Shown here piece by piece: positions 5,566 through 11,053 of a DNA stretch of 11,053 nucleotides. Source of the stretch: Bacillota bacterium (GTDB taxonomy: Bacteria > Bacillota > Clostridia > Christensenellales > Aristaeellaceae); contig JAEXCG010000090.1 of assembly GCA_023402355.1 (NCBI GenBank), positions 1-11,053 on the forward strand, in the 5' to 3' direction. Both the position numbers and the translations under genes were made by a program. The notes beneath the pieces are model-generated. The model was not told the origin of the DNA and did no database searches. It was given only the letters and a program-made list of their open reading frames with translations. The stretch's first letter is position 1. Every line of letters begins with the position of its first letter.

Positions 5566-6543
5566 TCAGCTCTGTTCGAGCGGAAAAAACTGCTGCGTGG
5601 CGTGCGGGACGGAGTTGAAGTAGGCGGTGACGATGGGGTTTTCCTCGCTGCGCATCTTCTGACGCCATTGGCTGGGCGATATGCCGTGGATGCGGCGGAA
5701 CTGGCGGCTGAAGCTGGAGGGCGAGGGGTAGCCCACCTGCATGCCGATGTCCGTGACGGAGTATTCGCAGTTGTAGAGCAGCACGCAGGCGCGGTCGATG
5801 CGGATGACCTGCAGGTAATCCAGCGGAGCCCAGCCGAGCACCTGCTTGAAGAGGCGCCGGAAGTGCGAGGTGCTGACGTGGCAGAGCTGGGCGAGCTCCT
5901 CGATGGAGAGGTCGTTCATGTAGTTTTCCGCGATAAAGGAGATGGCCGGGGCGATGCAGCCCATCCGGGGGTTGATGAAGTGGTCGCTCGGCTGCACGGT
6001 GGGGGATACGCGCAGCAGCAGCAGGAAGAACGCGTACAGCAGCTCGCGCACGATGTGGTGGTAGTGCTGGCCCTGCCCCTCCATCTCCCCGATGATCATC
6101 TCGGTCAGCGTAAAGAGCTGCGGATGCTCCCCGGCGGGGAGGATGCAGTCCGCCCCCGCGAGGAGCCGCTGATACTGGTTGATGGCGTTGGCCAGGCGCG
6201 GGGAGAGCTGGGGCAGGAGCTGGATGGGGTCGACGTAGATCCACTTCCAGCCGCAGACGGTTCCCTCGTCCACGATGTTGGCGTGGGGCGCGTTGGGCGG
6301 CGCGAGCACGAGGGCCGGGGCCTCGAAGTGCACCTCCTTGTCGTCCACGTAGTACTGCCCGCTGCCCTTGTACAGGTAGCCGATTTCCAGACAGTTGTGA
6401 AAGTGCATGCGGGAGACGGGCTCGCGGACGTACTGCCACGAGTCCCCCAGCAGGCCGATGACCGGAAAGTGCGCCGGCAGGTCAAAGTGCCTGTAAAAGA
6501 TGTTGTGCTGCATGTTTTGATGTGTGTCCTGCCTCGTATCCAT
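5566..6543 (-). CDS. AraC-family transcriptional regulator with N-terminal cupin domain
   Basis: Cytosolic ligand-responsive regulator, 325 aa. The N-terminal half is an AraC-type cupin: RMHFHNCLEIGYLYKGSGQYY (45-65) and LVLAPPNAPHAN (78-89) are the usual small-ligand/arm segments. The C-terminal 100 residues carry two helix-turn-helix units: DLSIEELAQLCHVSTSHFRRLFKQ (about 211-234) and TDIGMQVGYPSPSSFSRQFRRIHGISPSQWR (about 264-294), the latter being the family signature. The ATG at 6543 has GAGG 7 nt upstream (complement of 6551-6554); an internal ATG at 6513 is possible but lacks a better site. It has its own strong promoter (6578-6605) downstream of the methyltransferase terminator and ends at the bidirectional terminator. 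Targets probably include a neighbouring catabolic operon, but this is inference; no binding-site repeat could be assigned to it. Confidence 0.93.
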   Translation of the reverse strand: MDTRQDTHQNMQHNIFYRHFDLPAHFPVIGLLGDSWQYVREPVSRMHFHNCLEIGYLYKGSGQYYVDDKEVHFEAPALVLAPPNAPHANIVDEGTVCGWKWIYVDPIQLLPQLSPRLANAINQYQRLLAGADCILPAGEHPQLFTLTEMIIGEMEGQGQHYHHIVRELLYAFFLLLLRVSPTVQPSDHFINPRMGCIAPAISFIAENYMNDLSIEELAQLCHVSTSHFRRLFKQVLGWAPLDYLQVIRIDRACVLLYNCEYSVTDIGMQVGYPSPSSFSRQFRRIHGISPSQWRQKMRSEENPIVTAYFNSVPHATQQFFPLEQS

Positions 6544-6577
6544 GAAGACACCTCGCTTGGCGTTGCCCGAATGGCTT

Positions 6578-6605
6578 ATTATAGCATGGGAGGCGGCGAT
6601 GTCAA
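6578..6605 (-). promoter_or_regulatory. Perfect-consensus sigma-A promoter of the araC-type gene
   Basis: On the - strand, TTGACA (complement of 6600-6605) and TATAAT (complement of 6578-6583) are both exact consensus with a 16-nt spacer. It predicts a transcript start near 6571 and a leader of about 28 nt. Confidence 0.85.
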
Positions 6606-6631
6606 GCGGGAAGCGCGTATCGCGCAAAGAA

Positions 6632-6651
6632 GGGAGCCCGCGCGGGCTCCC
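6632..6651 (-). terminator. Intrinsic terminator of the peptidase-cyuA-methyltransferase operon
   Basis: A perfect 20-bp palindrome with arms GGGAGCCCGC / GCGGGCTCCC. On the - strand it is followed by TTCTTTG, and it lies 32 bp after the methyltransferase stop and before the araC promoter, the expected place for a terminator. On the + strand the next bases (GTGAGGAAC) do not form a T-run. Confidence 0.7.
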
Positions 6652-6683
6652 GTGAGGAACAGGCGATCTGAAGGGGGCCGCGC

Positions 6684-7643
6684 TTACGCAAGGCTTCGCA
6701 CCGCCTCCACGACCCAGCCGATGCGCTCCTTGTCGATGTTTGCGGGCAGCGTGCAGTCCGCGCCGAGAATGACGCCGGTCGTGCCCGCCTTTTGGACGAG
6801 CGCGCGGGTGCAGGCCTCGACCTCCCCGCGCGTGCCGGAGAAGAGCACCCCGCCGGGCCGGTTGTCGAACCCGCCGAGCACGCACTTGCCCCCGAAGAAC
6901 GCCTTGCCCTGCGTGAGGTCCATGTCCTCGATGAAGCAGGCCCAGTTGATGGCCTTGGCCGGGTAATCCTGCCAGTCCTCCAGATGATTGGGGATGCCCG
7001 CCCAGCCGCAGCAGTGCAGCACGTTGTTCTCGCTGAACCGGTTGGCGTGCTCGAGCACCGCGCGGTCGGAGGGGCCGATGAGCCGCCGGTACGTTTCGAC
7101 GCTCATGCGATCCTTTTCGCCGCCCTGCACGCAGTAGTAGATGCCGTCGATCCCGGCCTCACGGATCAGCAGTTCGCTGAGCAGGGCGGCGTCCCTGGCG
7201 ATGACGTCCAGCGCGTACTGGACGGCCTTGGGGTCCTCCTGCAGATGGCGGGTGACCAGCTCGTCGCTGGTGCCGAAGCGGATGAGGGAGAAGGGCGCGA
7301 ACACGTTGTAGATGACCACCATGTCGTCCTTCAGCCCCGCCTTCACGGCCTTCGCGCGCGCCACCTGCTCGCGGATGAAAGGGGAGTCCGGGCCCAGCGG
7401 CTGCATCTTGTACCAATCCTGCGGCGAACGAACCGACTTGGCGACGGGGTTCGGGTAGTCGAAATAGCTGTCGCACATGATCTTCACCATGTCGACGTCG
7501 ATGTGGTTGTAGTAGTCCAGGTGCGCCTTGACGCACGCCTCCCCTACGCCCTGGTCGGCCTGAAAGTGAAACCAGAAGCCCACGGGGGGCCGGTCGACCG
7601 GCAGGTTGTTCAGGGCGGCCAGGACTCTTTCGCGCTTGTTCAT
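6684..7643 (-). CDS. Uroporphyrinogen decarboxylase (URO-D)-family protein, MtaA/MtbA-like methyltransferase
   Basis: A 319-aa TIM-barrel protein of the URO-D superfamily. The start MNKRERVLAALNNLPVDRPPVGFW is typical of the branch that includes corrinoid methyltransferases rather than haem-synthesis HemE. A zinc-site pattern like that of MtaA/MtbA is visible: His210 and Cys212 in LHCCGW (an H-x-C motif) and Cys297 in GADCTLP. Such enzymes move a methyl group between a corrinoid protein and a thiol or other acceptor; the substrate here is unknown, and no corrinoid-binding or methyl-donor partner gene lies in the window. The start has AAAGGAGG (complement of about 7652-7659) 8 nt away. It is the last gene of the - strand operon, 31 bp after cyuA, and is followed by a strong terminator. 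Many Clostridia carry such genes in catabolic loci with AraC or GntR regulators. Confidence 0.88.
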   Translation of the reverse strand: MNKRERVLAALNNLPVDRPPVGFWFHFQADQGVGEACVKAHLDYYNHIDVDMVKIMCDSYFDYPNPVAKSVRSPQDWYKMQPLGPDSPFIREQVARAKAVKAGLKDDMVVIYNVFAPFSLIRFGTSDELVTRHLQEDPKAVQYALDVIARDAALLSELLIREAGIDGIYYCVQGGEKDRMSVETYRRLIGPSDRAVLEHANRFSENNVLHCCGWAGIPNHLEDWQDYPAKAINWACFIEDMDLTQGKAFFGGKCVLGGFDNRPGGVLFSGTRGEVEACTRALVQKAGTTGVILGADCTLPANIDKERIGWVVEAVRSLA

Positions 7644-7674
7644 GGAAAGAACCTCCTTTATTACTGAGTCGTTT

Positions 7675-8940
7675 TTATTTGGCGATCATCATGTCCAGGA
7701 TGACGCGGTCGGTGGCCTGCATGCCGAGGCTGCCCAGGCTGCCGAGGTTTTCGATCGTCCGCTCCACGTCCTGCGCGATGATGCCGTCCAGGCACCCCGC
7801 GCCGACGCCCGCGAGGGCGAGCTGCGCGCACTGCATGGCGCTGGCGACCGACGTGGCGATCTTGAGCGCGCAGCCGGACTTTGCGCCGTCGCAGATGAGG
7901 CCGGAGATGTCGGCGATCATGTTCTTGATGGCGCGGCACAGGGCGCTCTGCGTGCCGCCCAGCAGGTACGTGACGGCGCAGCAGGAACCGATGGAGGCGG
8001 CGATGGCGCAGCCGCACAGCGGCGAGAGGCGGCCGATGTGGGTCTTGATGTGGATGGTGACGAGCTGGCTGAGCGCCTGCGCGCGCAGCAGGCTTTCCTC
8101 GCTCAGGTTCAGGCGGCGGGCGACGGCCACGACGGGCAGCGTCGCCGTGAGGCCCTGGTTGCCGCTGCCGGCGGTGCTCATCACCGGCAGCGTGCAGCCC
8201 GCCATGCGGGCGTCCGCGGCGGCGGCGGTGTAGGCGACGGCGTAATCCTTGAGCGGCACGTCGTCCTCGGGGCCCTCCCCGCGCAGCACCTTGCCCACGC
8301 GCATGCCGTAATCGCCCTTAAGGCCCTCCTGCGCGATCGCCTCGTTCATCTCGATCACCTCGCGCAGGAACGCGAGCTCGCCCACGTCCACCGAGGTGAC
8401 GAAGCGGTAGATGCCCGCGACGTCCATCCGGTGGTCCGCGGCGGCGCCCGCGTGCTGCGCGCCCGTGCGATCCTGCTCCAGCACCTTGCCGTCGAGCGTC
8501 ACGAGCGAGATGCCGGTGTGCGTGCCCTCGATGACGCAAAGCGCGGTGTGCGCGTCCCGCGTAAGCTCCGCCTCGATGTAGAGCTTCTTGTCCGTCTCCT
8601 TAGGCTCGACCCGAACGAGCCCCTGCGCGGCCAGGCGACGGGCCCGCGCGCGGTCTTCCTCGTCTGCGCCGCCGAGCACCTCCAGCCCGTAGGCGGAGCG
8701 CCCCGCGACGCAGCTGAGCGCGGCGGCGATCTCCAGCCCGACCATGCCGGTGCCGGGGATGCCCACGCCCATCGCGTTCTTGAGGATGTTGCGGCTCACG
8801 CGCAGGCGCACGCTGTCGGGCATGGCGCCGAGCGCTTCCCTGGCGCGGGCGACGGCCAGGGCTACGGCGATGGGTTCCGTGCAGCCCAGCGCGGGCTTGA
8901 TCTCCGCGCGCAGGATGTCAAGGTAGGCATTTGCTTCCAT
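7675..8940 (-). CDS. cyuA: L-cysteine desulfidase, CyuA / UPF0597 (serine dehydratase alpha-like) family
   Basis: Iron-sulfur enzyme family that splits L-cysteine into pyruvate, ammonia and sulfide (E. coli CyuA/YhaM, archaeal cysteine desulfidase); cytosolic. The 421-aa length is normal. Family segments seen: KPALGCTEPIAVALA (16-29), NAMGVGIPGTGMVGLEIAAAL (55-75), CTLPVMSTAGSGNQGLTATLPV (249-270), HIKTHIGRLSPLCGCAIAASIGSCCA (297-322) and GLICDGAKSGCALK (347-360). Cys20, one of Cys309/Cys311 and Cys350 are the probable [4Fe-4S] ligands by analogy with the three conserved cysteines of the archaeal enzyme. The ATG at 8940 has AAGGAG (complement of 8947-8952) 6 nt away; this site lies inside the end of the preceding peptidase gene, which overlaps by 23 bp, suggesting translational coupling. 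The pairing with a dipeptidase suggests catabolism of cysteine-containing peptides. Activity on L-serine or other amino acids cannot be excluded. Confidence 0.92.
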   Translation of the reverse strand: MEANAYLDILRAEIKPALGCTEPIAVALAVARAREALGAMPDSVRLRVSRNILKNAMGVGIPGTGMVGLEIAAALSCVAGRSAYGLEVLGGADEEDRARARRLAAQGLVRVEPKETDKKLYIEAELTRDAHTALCVIEGTHTGISLVTLDGKVLEQDRTGAQHAGAAADHRMDVAGIYRFVTSVDVGELAFLREVIEMNEAIAQEGLKGDYGMRVGKVLRGEGPEDDVPLKDYAVAYTAAAADARMAGCTLPVMSTAGSGNQGLTATLPVVAVARRLNLSEESLLRAQALSQLVTIHIKTHIGRLSPLCGCAIAASIGSCCAVTYLLGGTQSALCRAIKNMIADISGLICDGAKSGCALKIATSVASAMQCAQLALAGVGAGCLDGIIAQDVERTIENLGSLGSLGMQATDRVILDMMIAK

Positions 8941-10297
8941 GTGCAGCTCCTTCTGTCGAGAGGGTGTCGAGGCCGTCCAGCGCGACGATCGCCGCCGCGT
9001 AGACGCGCATGAAGTCGAGCAGGCGCTCGATGTCCTCGCTTTCGTCGCACTGGTGGTAATCGCCGTGCCCCTCGCGGAAGATGTGGCGGGGGAACTCGCG
9101 TCCCGGCATGCCGGGGCCAAAACCGAACGCGTTGGGCAGGCAGGAGGCGTAATTGCCGCCGGACATGGCGAACGGTTCGCTTTGCGTATGCATGACCTCG
9201 TTATAGGCGTCGGTGAGCAGGCGGACGACCGGGTGCTCGCGGGGAAAGCTGACGGGCCGCCGCAGGCGCGGAATCTCCGCCTGAACGCCTGCGCGCGCGC
9301 ACGCCTCCTTCGCGCGATGTACCAGCGCGTCGGGGTCGCAGGAGACGGGCAGGATCGCAAACACGCTTACGCGCAGGCGTCCCAAAGAAGCCTCTATGCG
9401 GGTGGGCGCCATCATGAGCGCGCCGGAAAACGCGTCCGAGAACGCGATGCCAAGCGGCGCGCCGTCCGCGGCGGACAGGAGCGCGCGGAGCGCCCCCAGG
9501 CCCCCGGCCTCGCCGGGATACCGCCGCGCGAGCGCGTCCAGCAAGCGGAGGATCGCGTTGTCCGCCGGGGCGTTGTAGACGTGCGCGCTTTTGCCTTGAA
9601 TGCGAAGCGTTTCCCCGCCTGGCAGGCGCGCCGTGATTTCCTCCGGCGTCACCGAGGGGTTGTTGTACATCTCCAGGGAGATTTCCGGCGCAAAGGGGAT
9701 GGAGAGCGACAGCGTCATCGCCCCCCGCTGCGCGCAGCAGACGGGAAAGCCGCTGTCCGGCACGATGGACAGGTCGGGACAGGGATAGTGCGCGGCGAAA
9801 TAGCGGGCGTCCTCCATGCCGCACTCCTCGTTCGTGCCCAGATAGAGCGTGTACCCGTGGCGCAGCGGAACGCCCAGGTCGCGCAGGCAGTTCATCACGT
9901 GAAAGACGCCGATGGCGGGCGACTTGTTGTCCTGCACGCCCCGGCCGATGATGTAGCGGTCCTCGACGACGGTGGCCTCAAAGGGCGGGTAATCCCAGGC
10001 GCCGGGGTCGGGCACGGGCACGACGTCCAGGTGCGCCCAGAAGCCGACGCTTTGATCGCCCTTTTGAAACTCGATGGCGCCGACGTAGTTGTCGTAGTTT
10101 TGCGTCCTGTATCCATGCCGCTCGCCCAGACAAAACATGTGCTCCAGCACGTCCCGGCAGGGCTGTCCGAAGGGCAGAACGGCGCTGCCGGGCTCCGAAA
10201 CGCTGGGCACGGCGACGAGCTCGATCAGGTCGCGGATGATCTCCTCGCGGTGCGCGCGAAGCCAGGCGTCCACGCGCTCTGACAATGGGGCTTCCAT
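8918..10297 (-). CDS. M20-family dipeptidase (PepV/Sapep-like)
   Basis: Di-zinc (or manganese) metallopeptidase of 459 aa, close to the length of PepV; expected to cut dipeptides in the cytosol. Motifs in order: GFWAHLDVVPVPD (85-97) with His89 and Asp91, GRGVQDNKSPAIG (118-130) with bridging Asp123, TNEECGMED (155-163) with catalytic Glu157 and ligand Glu158, DSGFPV (181-186) with Asp181, GKSAHVYNAPADNA (235-248) of the lid domain with His239, and a C-terminal HQCDESED segment with ligand His415. All expected metal ligands are present. The ATG at 10297 has AAAGGAGG 8 nt upstream. It is the first gene of a - strand operon with cyuA and a URO-D-family methyltransferase, and is divergent from an M24 peptidase gene. 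A weak -10-like TATGAT lies at 10342-10347 on the complement. The reading frame is intact throughout. Confidence 0.93.
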   Translation of the reverse strand: MEAPLSERVDAWLRAHREEIIRDLIELVAVPSVSEPGSAVLPFGQPCRDVLEHMFCLGERHGYRTQNYDNYVGAIEFQKGDQSVGFWAHLDVVPVPDPGAWDYPPFEATVVEDRYIIGRGVQDNKSPAIGVFHVMNCLRDLGVPLRHGYTLYLGTNEECGMEDARYFAAHYPCPDLSIVPDSGFPVCCAQRGAMTLSLSIPFAPEISLEMYNNPSVTPEEITARLPGGETLRIQGKSAHVYNAPADNAILRLLDALARRYPGEAGGLGALRALLSAADGAPLGIAFSDAFSGALMMAPTRIEASLGRLRVSVFAILPVSCDPDALVHRAKEACARAGVQAEIPRLRRPVSFPREHPVVRLLTDAYNEVMHTQSEPFAMSGGNYASCLPNAFGFGPGMPGREFPRHIFREGHGDYHQCDESEDIERLLDFMRVYAAAIVALDGLDTLSTEGAAHGSKCLP

Positions 10298-10341
10298 GGT
10301 AGATACCTCCTTTGCGGGGTGAAGGTGTGCGATCAGTCCCC

Positions 10342-10369
10342 ATCATAACGCATGAAACCGGCATTTGCA
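10342..10369 (-). promoter_or_regulatory. Weak candidate promoter for the M20-cyuA-methyltransferase operon
   Basis: On the - strand TATGAT (complement of 10342-10347, 5/6 to consensus) has only a poor -35 partner (TGCAAA, complement of 10364-10369, 16-nt spacer). The -10 lies 44 nt from the peptidase ATG. A poor -35 would fit activator dependence. Confidence 0.35.
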
Positions 10370-10384
10370 TGAGGGAATGGCGCA

Positions 10385-10457
10385 GAAATCGAGCAAAAAC
10401 GACCTTTTTGCCTCCGCGCCGGGGATTAAGCGATTTGTCCCGTTTTTTGCTCGTTTC
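10385..10457. repeat. Long imperfect inverted repeat between divergent peptidase genes
   Basis: GAAATCGAGCAAAAACG (10385-10401) is complementary to CGTTTTTTGCTCGTTTC (10441-10457), apart from one extra T and one missing A. The arms of 17 nt are separated by 39 nt, which also contain a nested AAATCG/CGATTT pair (10386-10391 and 10431-10436). It lies just upstream of the M24 promoter and behind the M20 promoter, and so may be a regulator-binding site or a looped operator. It is not followed by a T-run in the position expected of a terminator. Confidence 0.5.
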
Positions 10458-10481
10458 AGACCGGAAAGCGCATAGCTTTTG

Positions 10482-10490
10482 TGTTATGAT
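10482..10490 (+). promoter_or_regulatory. Extended -10 promoter of the M24 peptidase gene
   Basis: TGT-TATGAT is an extended -10 element (TGn plus a 5/6 -10 box). No good -35 is seen 16-18 nt upstream. The predicted transcript start is about 26 nt before the ATG at 10523. Confidence 0.5.
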
Positions 10491-10522
10491 ATAGGAAAAA
10501 CAACCCGGAAAGGATGGGGCCT

Positions 10523-11053
10523 ATGCTGGAAAACAGGCTGCTTCGCGTGCGCGGGCGCATGGCTTTAAACGGGGTGTCCCAGATCATCATCACGCAGCCG
10601 CAGGCGATCTACTATCTGACGGGCGAGTGGGTGGAGCCGCACGACCGCCTGGACGCGCTCGTCATCACGCAGGACGCGTGCCGGATGCTCTGCTACGTGC
10701 TGGCGGTGATCCGGCCGGCGGGGTGCGAGGTGACCGTGTACAGCGACACGGGCAGCACCGCGGCGGCGCTCGCGGACCTTTTGGAGGACGTGGACACGGG
10801 GGTGGACGGCTACCTCACCAGCCGCTTTCTGCTCCCGCTGATGGCCGCGCGCCCGAAGCTGCGCTTTACGGTCAGCTCCTGCGTGGAGGAAGCGCGGATG
10901 ATCAAGGAGCCGGACGAGATCGAACGCCTGCGGCGCGCGAGCGAGATCACGGACCTCGTGTTCGAGGACGCGTTTGCCCGCCTGCGGGAGGGGATGACGG
11001 AGCTGGAGCTCGGCGCCGTCTTCTCCGAATGCTTCGACCGGCGGGGCGTGGGG
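10523..11053 (+). CDS. Xaa-Pro peptidase-like M24 family protein, N-terminal part (3' end outside window)
   Basis: The frame is open from ATG 10523 to the window end, giving 177 codons of a family normally about 350-400 aa. The visible part is the creatinase-type N-terminal domain (QAIYYLTGEWVEPHDRLDALVI, 27-48) and the helical entry to the pita-bread fold: SSCVEEARMIKEPDEIERLR (118-137), then RASEITDLVFEDAFARLREGMTELEL, typical of prolidases and Xaa-Pro aminopeptidases. The metal ligands lie beyond the edge, so catalytic competence cannot be judged. AAAGGA (10509-10514) sits 8 nt before the start; an in-frame ATG at 10514 overlaps that site and is rejected. The gene is divergent from the M20 dipeptidase, so the two may be co-regulated for peptide use. 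Confidence 0.88.
   Translation, partial: MLENRLLRVRGRMALNGVSQIIITQPQAIYYLTGEWVEPHDRLDALVITQDACRMLCYVLAVIRPAGCEVTVYSDTGSTAAALADLLEDVDTGVDGYLTSRFLLPLMAARPKLRFTVSSCVEEARMIKEPDEIERLRRASEITDLVFEDAFARLREGMTELELGAVFSECFDRRGVG

Noticed and set aside
5602..6966. Long + strand open frame of 454 codons opposite the araC-type gene
   Set aside because: Spans the regulator, its promoter and the upstream terminator on the opposite strand; no motif, so a GC-driven shadow.
7606..9012. Long + strand open frame of 468 codons opposite cyuA
   Set aside because: Antisense to a clear CyuA-family gene; Asp/Ala/Arg-rich low-complexity translation, no ribosome site or recognisable domain.
8941..9360. Upstream extension of the CyuA frame inside the peptidase gene
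   Set aside because: The 140 extra residues are out-of-frame peptidase sequence rich in Arg/Ser/Thr; the ATG at 8940 with AAGGAG gives the normal family length.
8939..10282. Long + strand open frame of 447 codons opposite the M20 peptidase gene
   Set aside because: It is the antisense shadow of a gene with full peptidase motifs. Its composition is low-complexity (Arg, Ala, Val, Asp, His), as expected from high-GC third positions, and no family motif is seen.
10351..10371. CATGAAA / TTTGCATG dyad near the M20 promoter as an operator
   Set aside because: Arms match only with a bulge and are short; chance is a sufficient explanation.
1..11053. tRNA, rRNA, CRISPR, insertion sequence or phage genes
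   Set aside because: No clustered direct repeats, transposase-like proteins, terminal inverted repeats or conserved RNA-gene stretches were seen; nearly all sequence is accounted for by protein genes.

Overview
The window comes from a GC-rich bacterial chromosome segment. The best taxonomic clue is a full-length SpoVT (3672-4226), an endospore-specific AbrB-type regulator, preceded by a sequence matching the forespore sigma-G consensus. Strong AGGAGG-type ribosome binding sites, consensus TTGACA/TATAAT elements and strict protein families (CyuA-type cysteine desulfidase, URO-D-like methyltransferase) also fit an anaerobic, spore-forming, high-GC member of the Clostridia (Bacillota). That assignment is inference; no rRNA or tRNA gene is present. 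I see no mobile element, CRISPR array or phage gene.

Left part, + strand (1-2784): the 3' end of a three-gene catabolic operon. It holds an FGGY carbohydrate kinase cut by the window edge, an HpcH/HpaI-type pyruvate aldolase, and an iron-containing alcohol dehydrogenase of the GldA/HcxA type. The likely logic is phosphorylation, C-C cleavage, then reduction or oxidation of a product. A convergent alpha/beta-hydrolase esterase (2761-3438, - strand) overlaps the dehydrogenase 3' end by 24 bp.

Middle (3439-5565): the esterase and spoVT are divergent. The spoVT upstream region carries the candidate sigma-G promoter and a 7-bp inverted repeat straddling its -10 element. Next comes a GGDEF diguanylate cyclase with an NTF2/SnoaL-like N-terminal sensor domain, its own vegetative promoter and a GC-rich leader. 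A bidirectional intrinsic terminator separates it from the convergent araC-type regulator.

Right part, - strand (10297 down to 5566): an apparent operon of an M20 (PepV-like) dipeptidase, a CyuA-type cysteine desulfidase whose start overlaps the peptidase end by 23 bp, and a URO-D/MtaA-like methyltransferase. It ends at a strong palindromic terminator (6632-6651). An AraC-family regulator follows from its own perfect-consensus promoter. Divergent from the peptidase, an Xaa-Pro peptidase-like M24 gene starts at 10523 and runs off the window end. The 225-bp gap between these two peptidase genes holds a long inverted repeat that could be a shared control site. Together the right part looks like peptide uptake products being cut to amino acids, with cysteine degraded to pyruvate, ammonia and sulfide, and a corrinoid-type methyl transfer step of unknown substrate.
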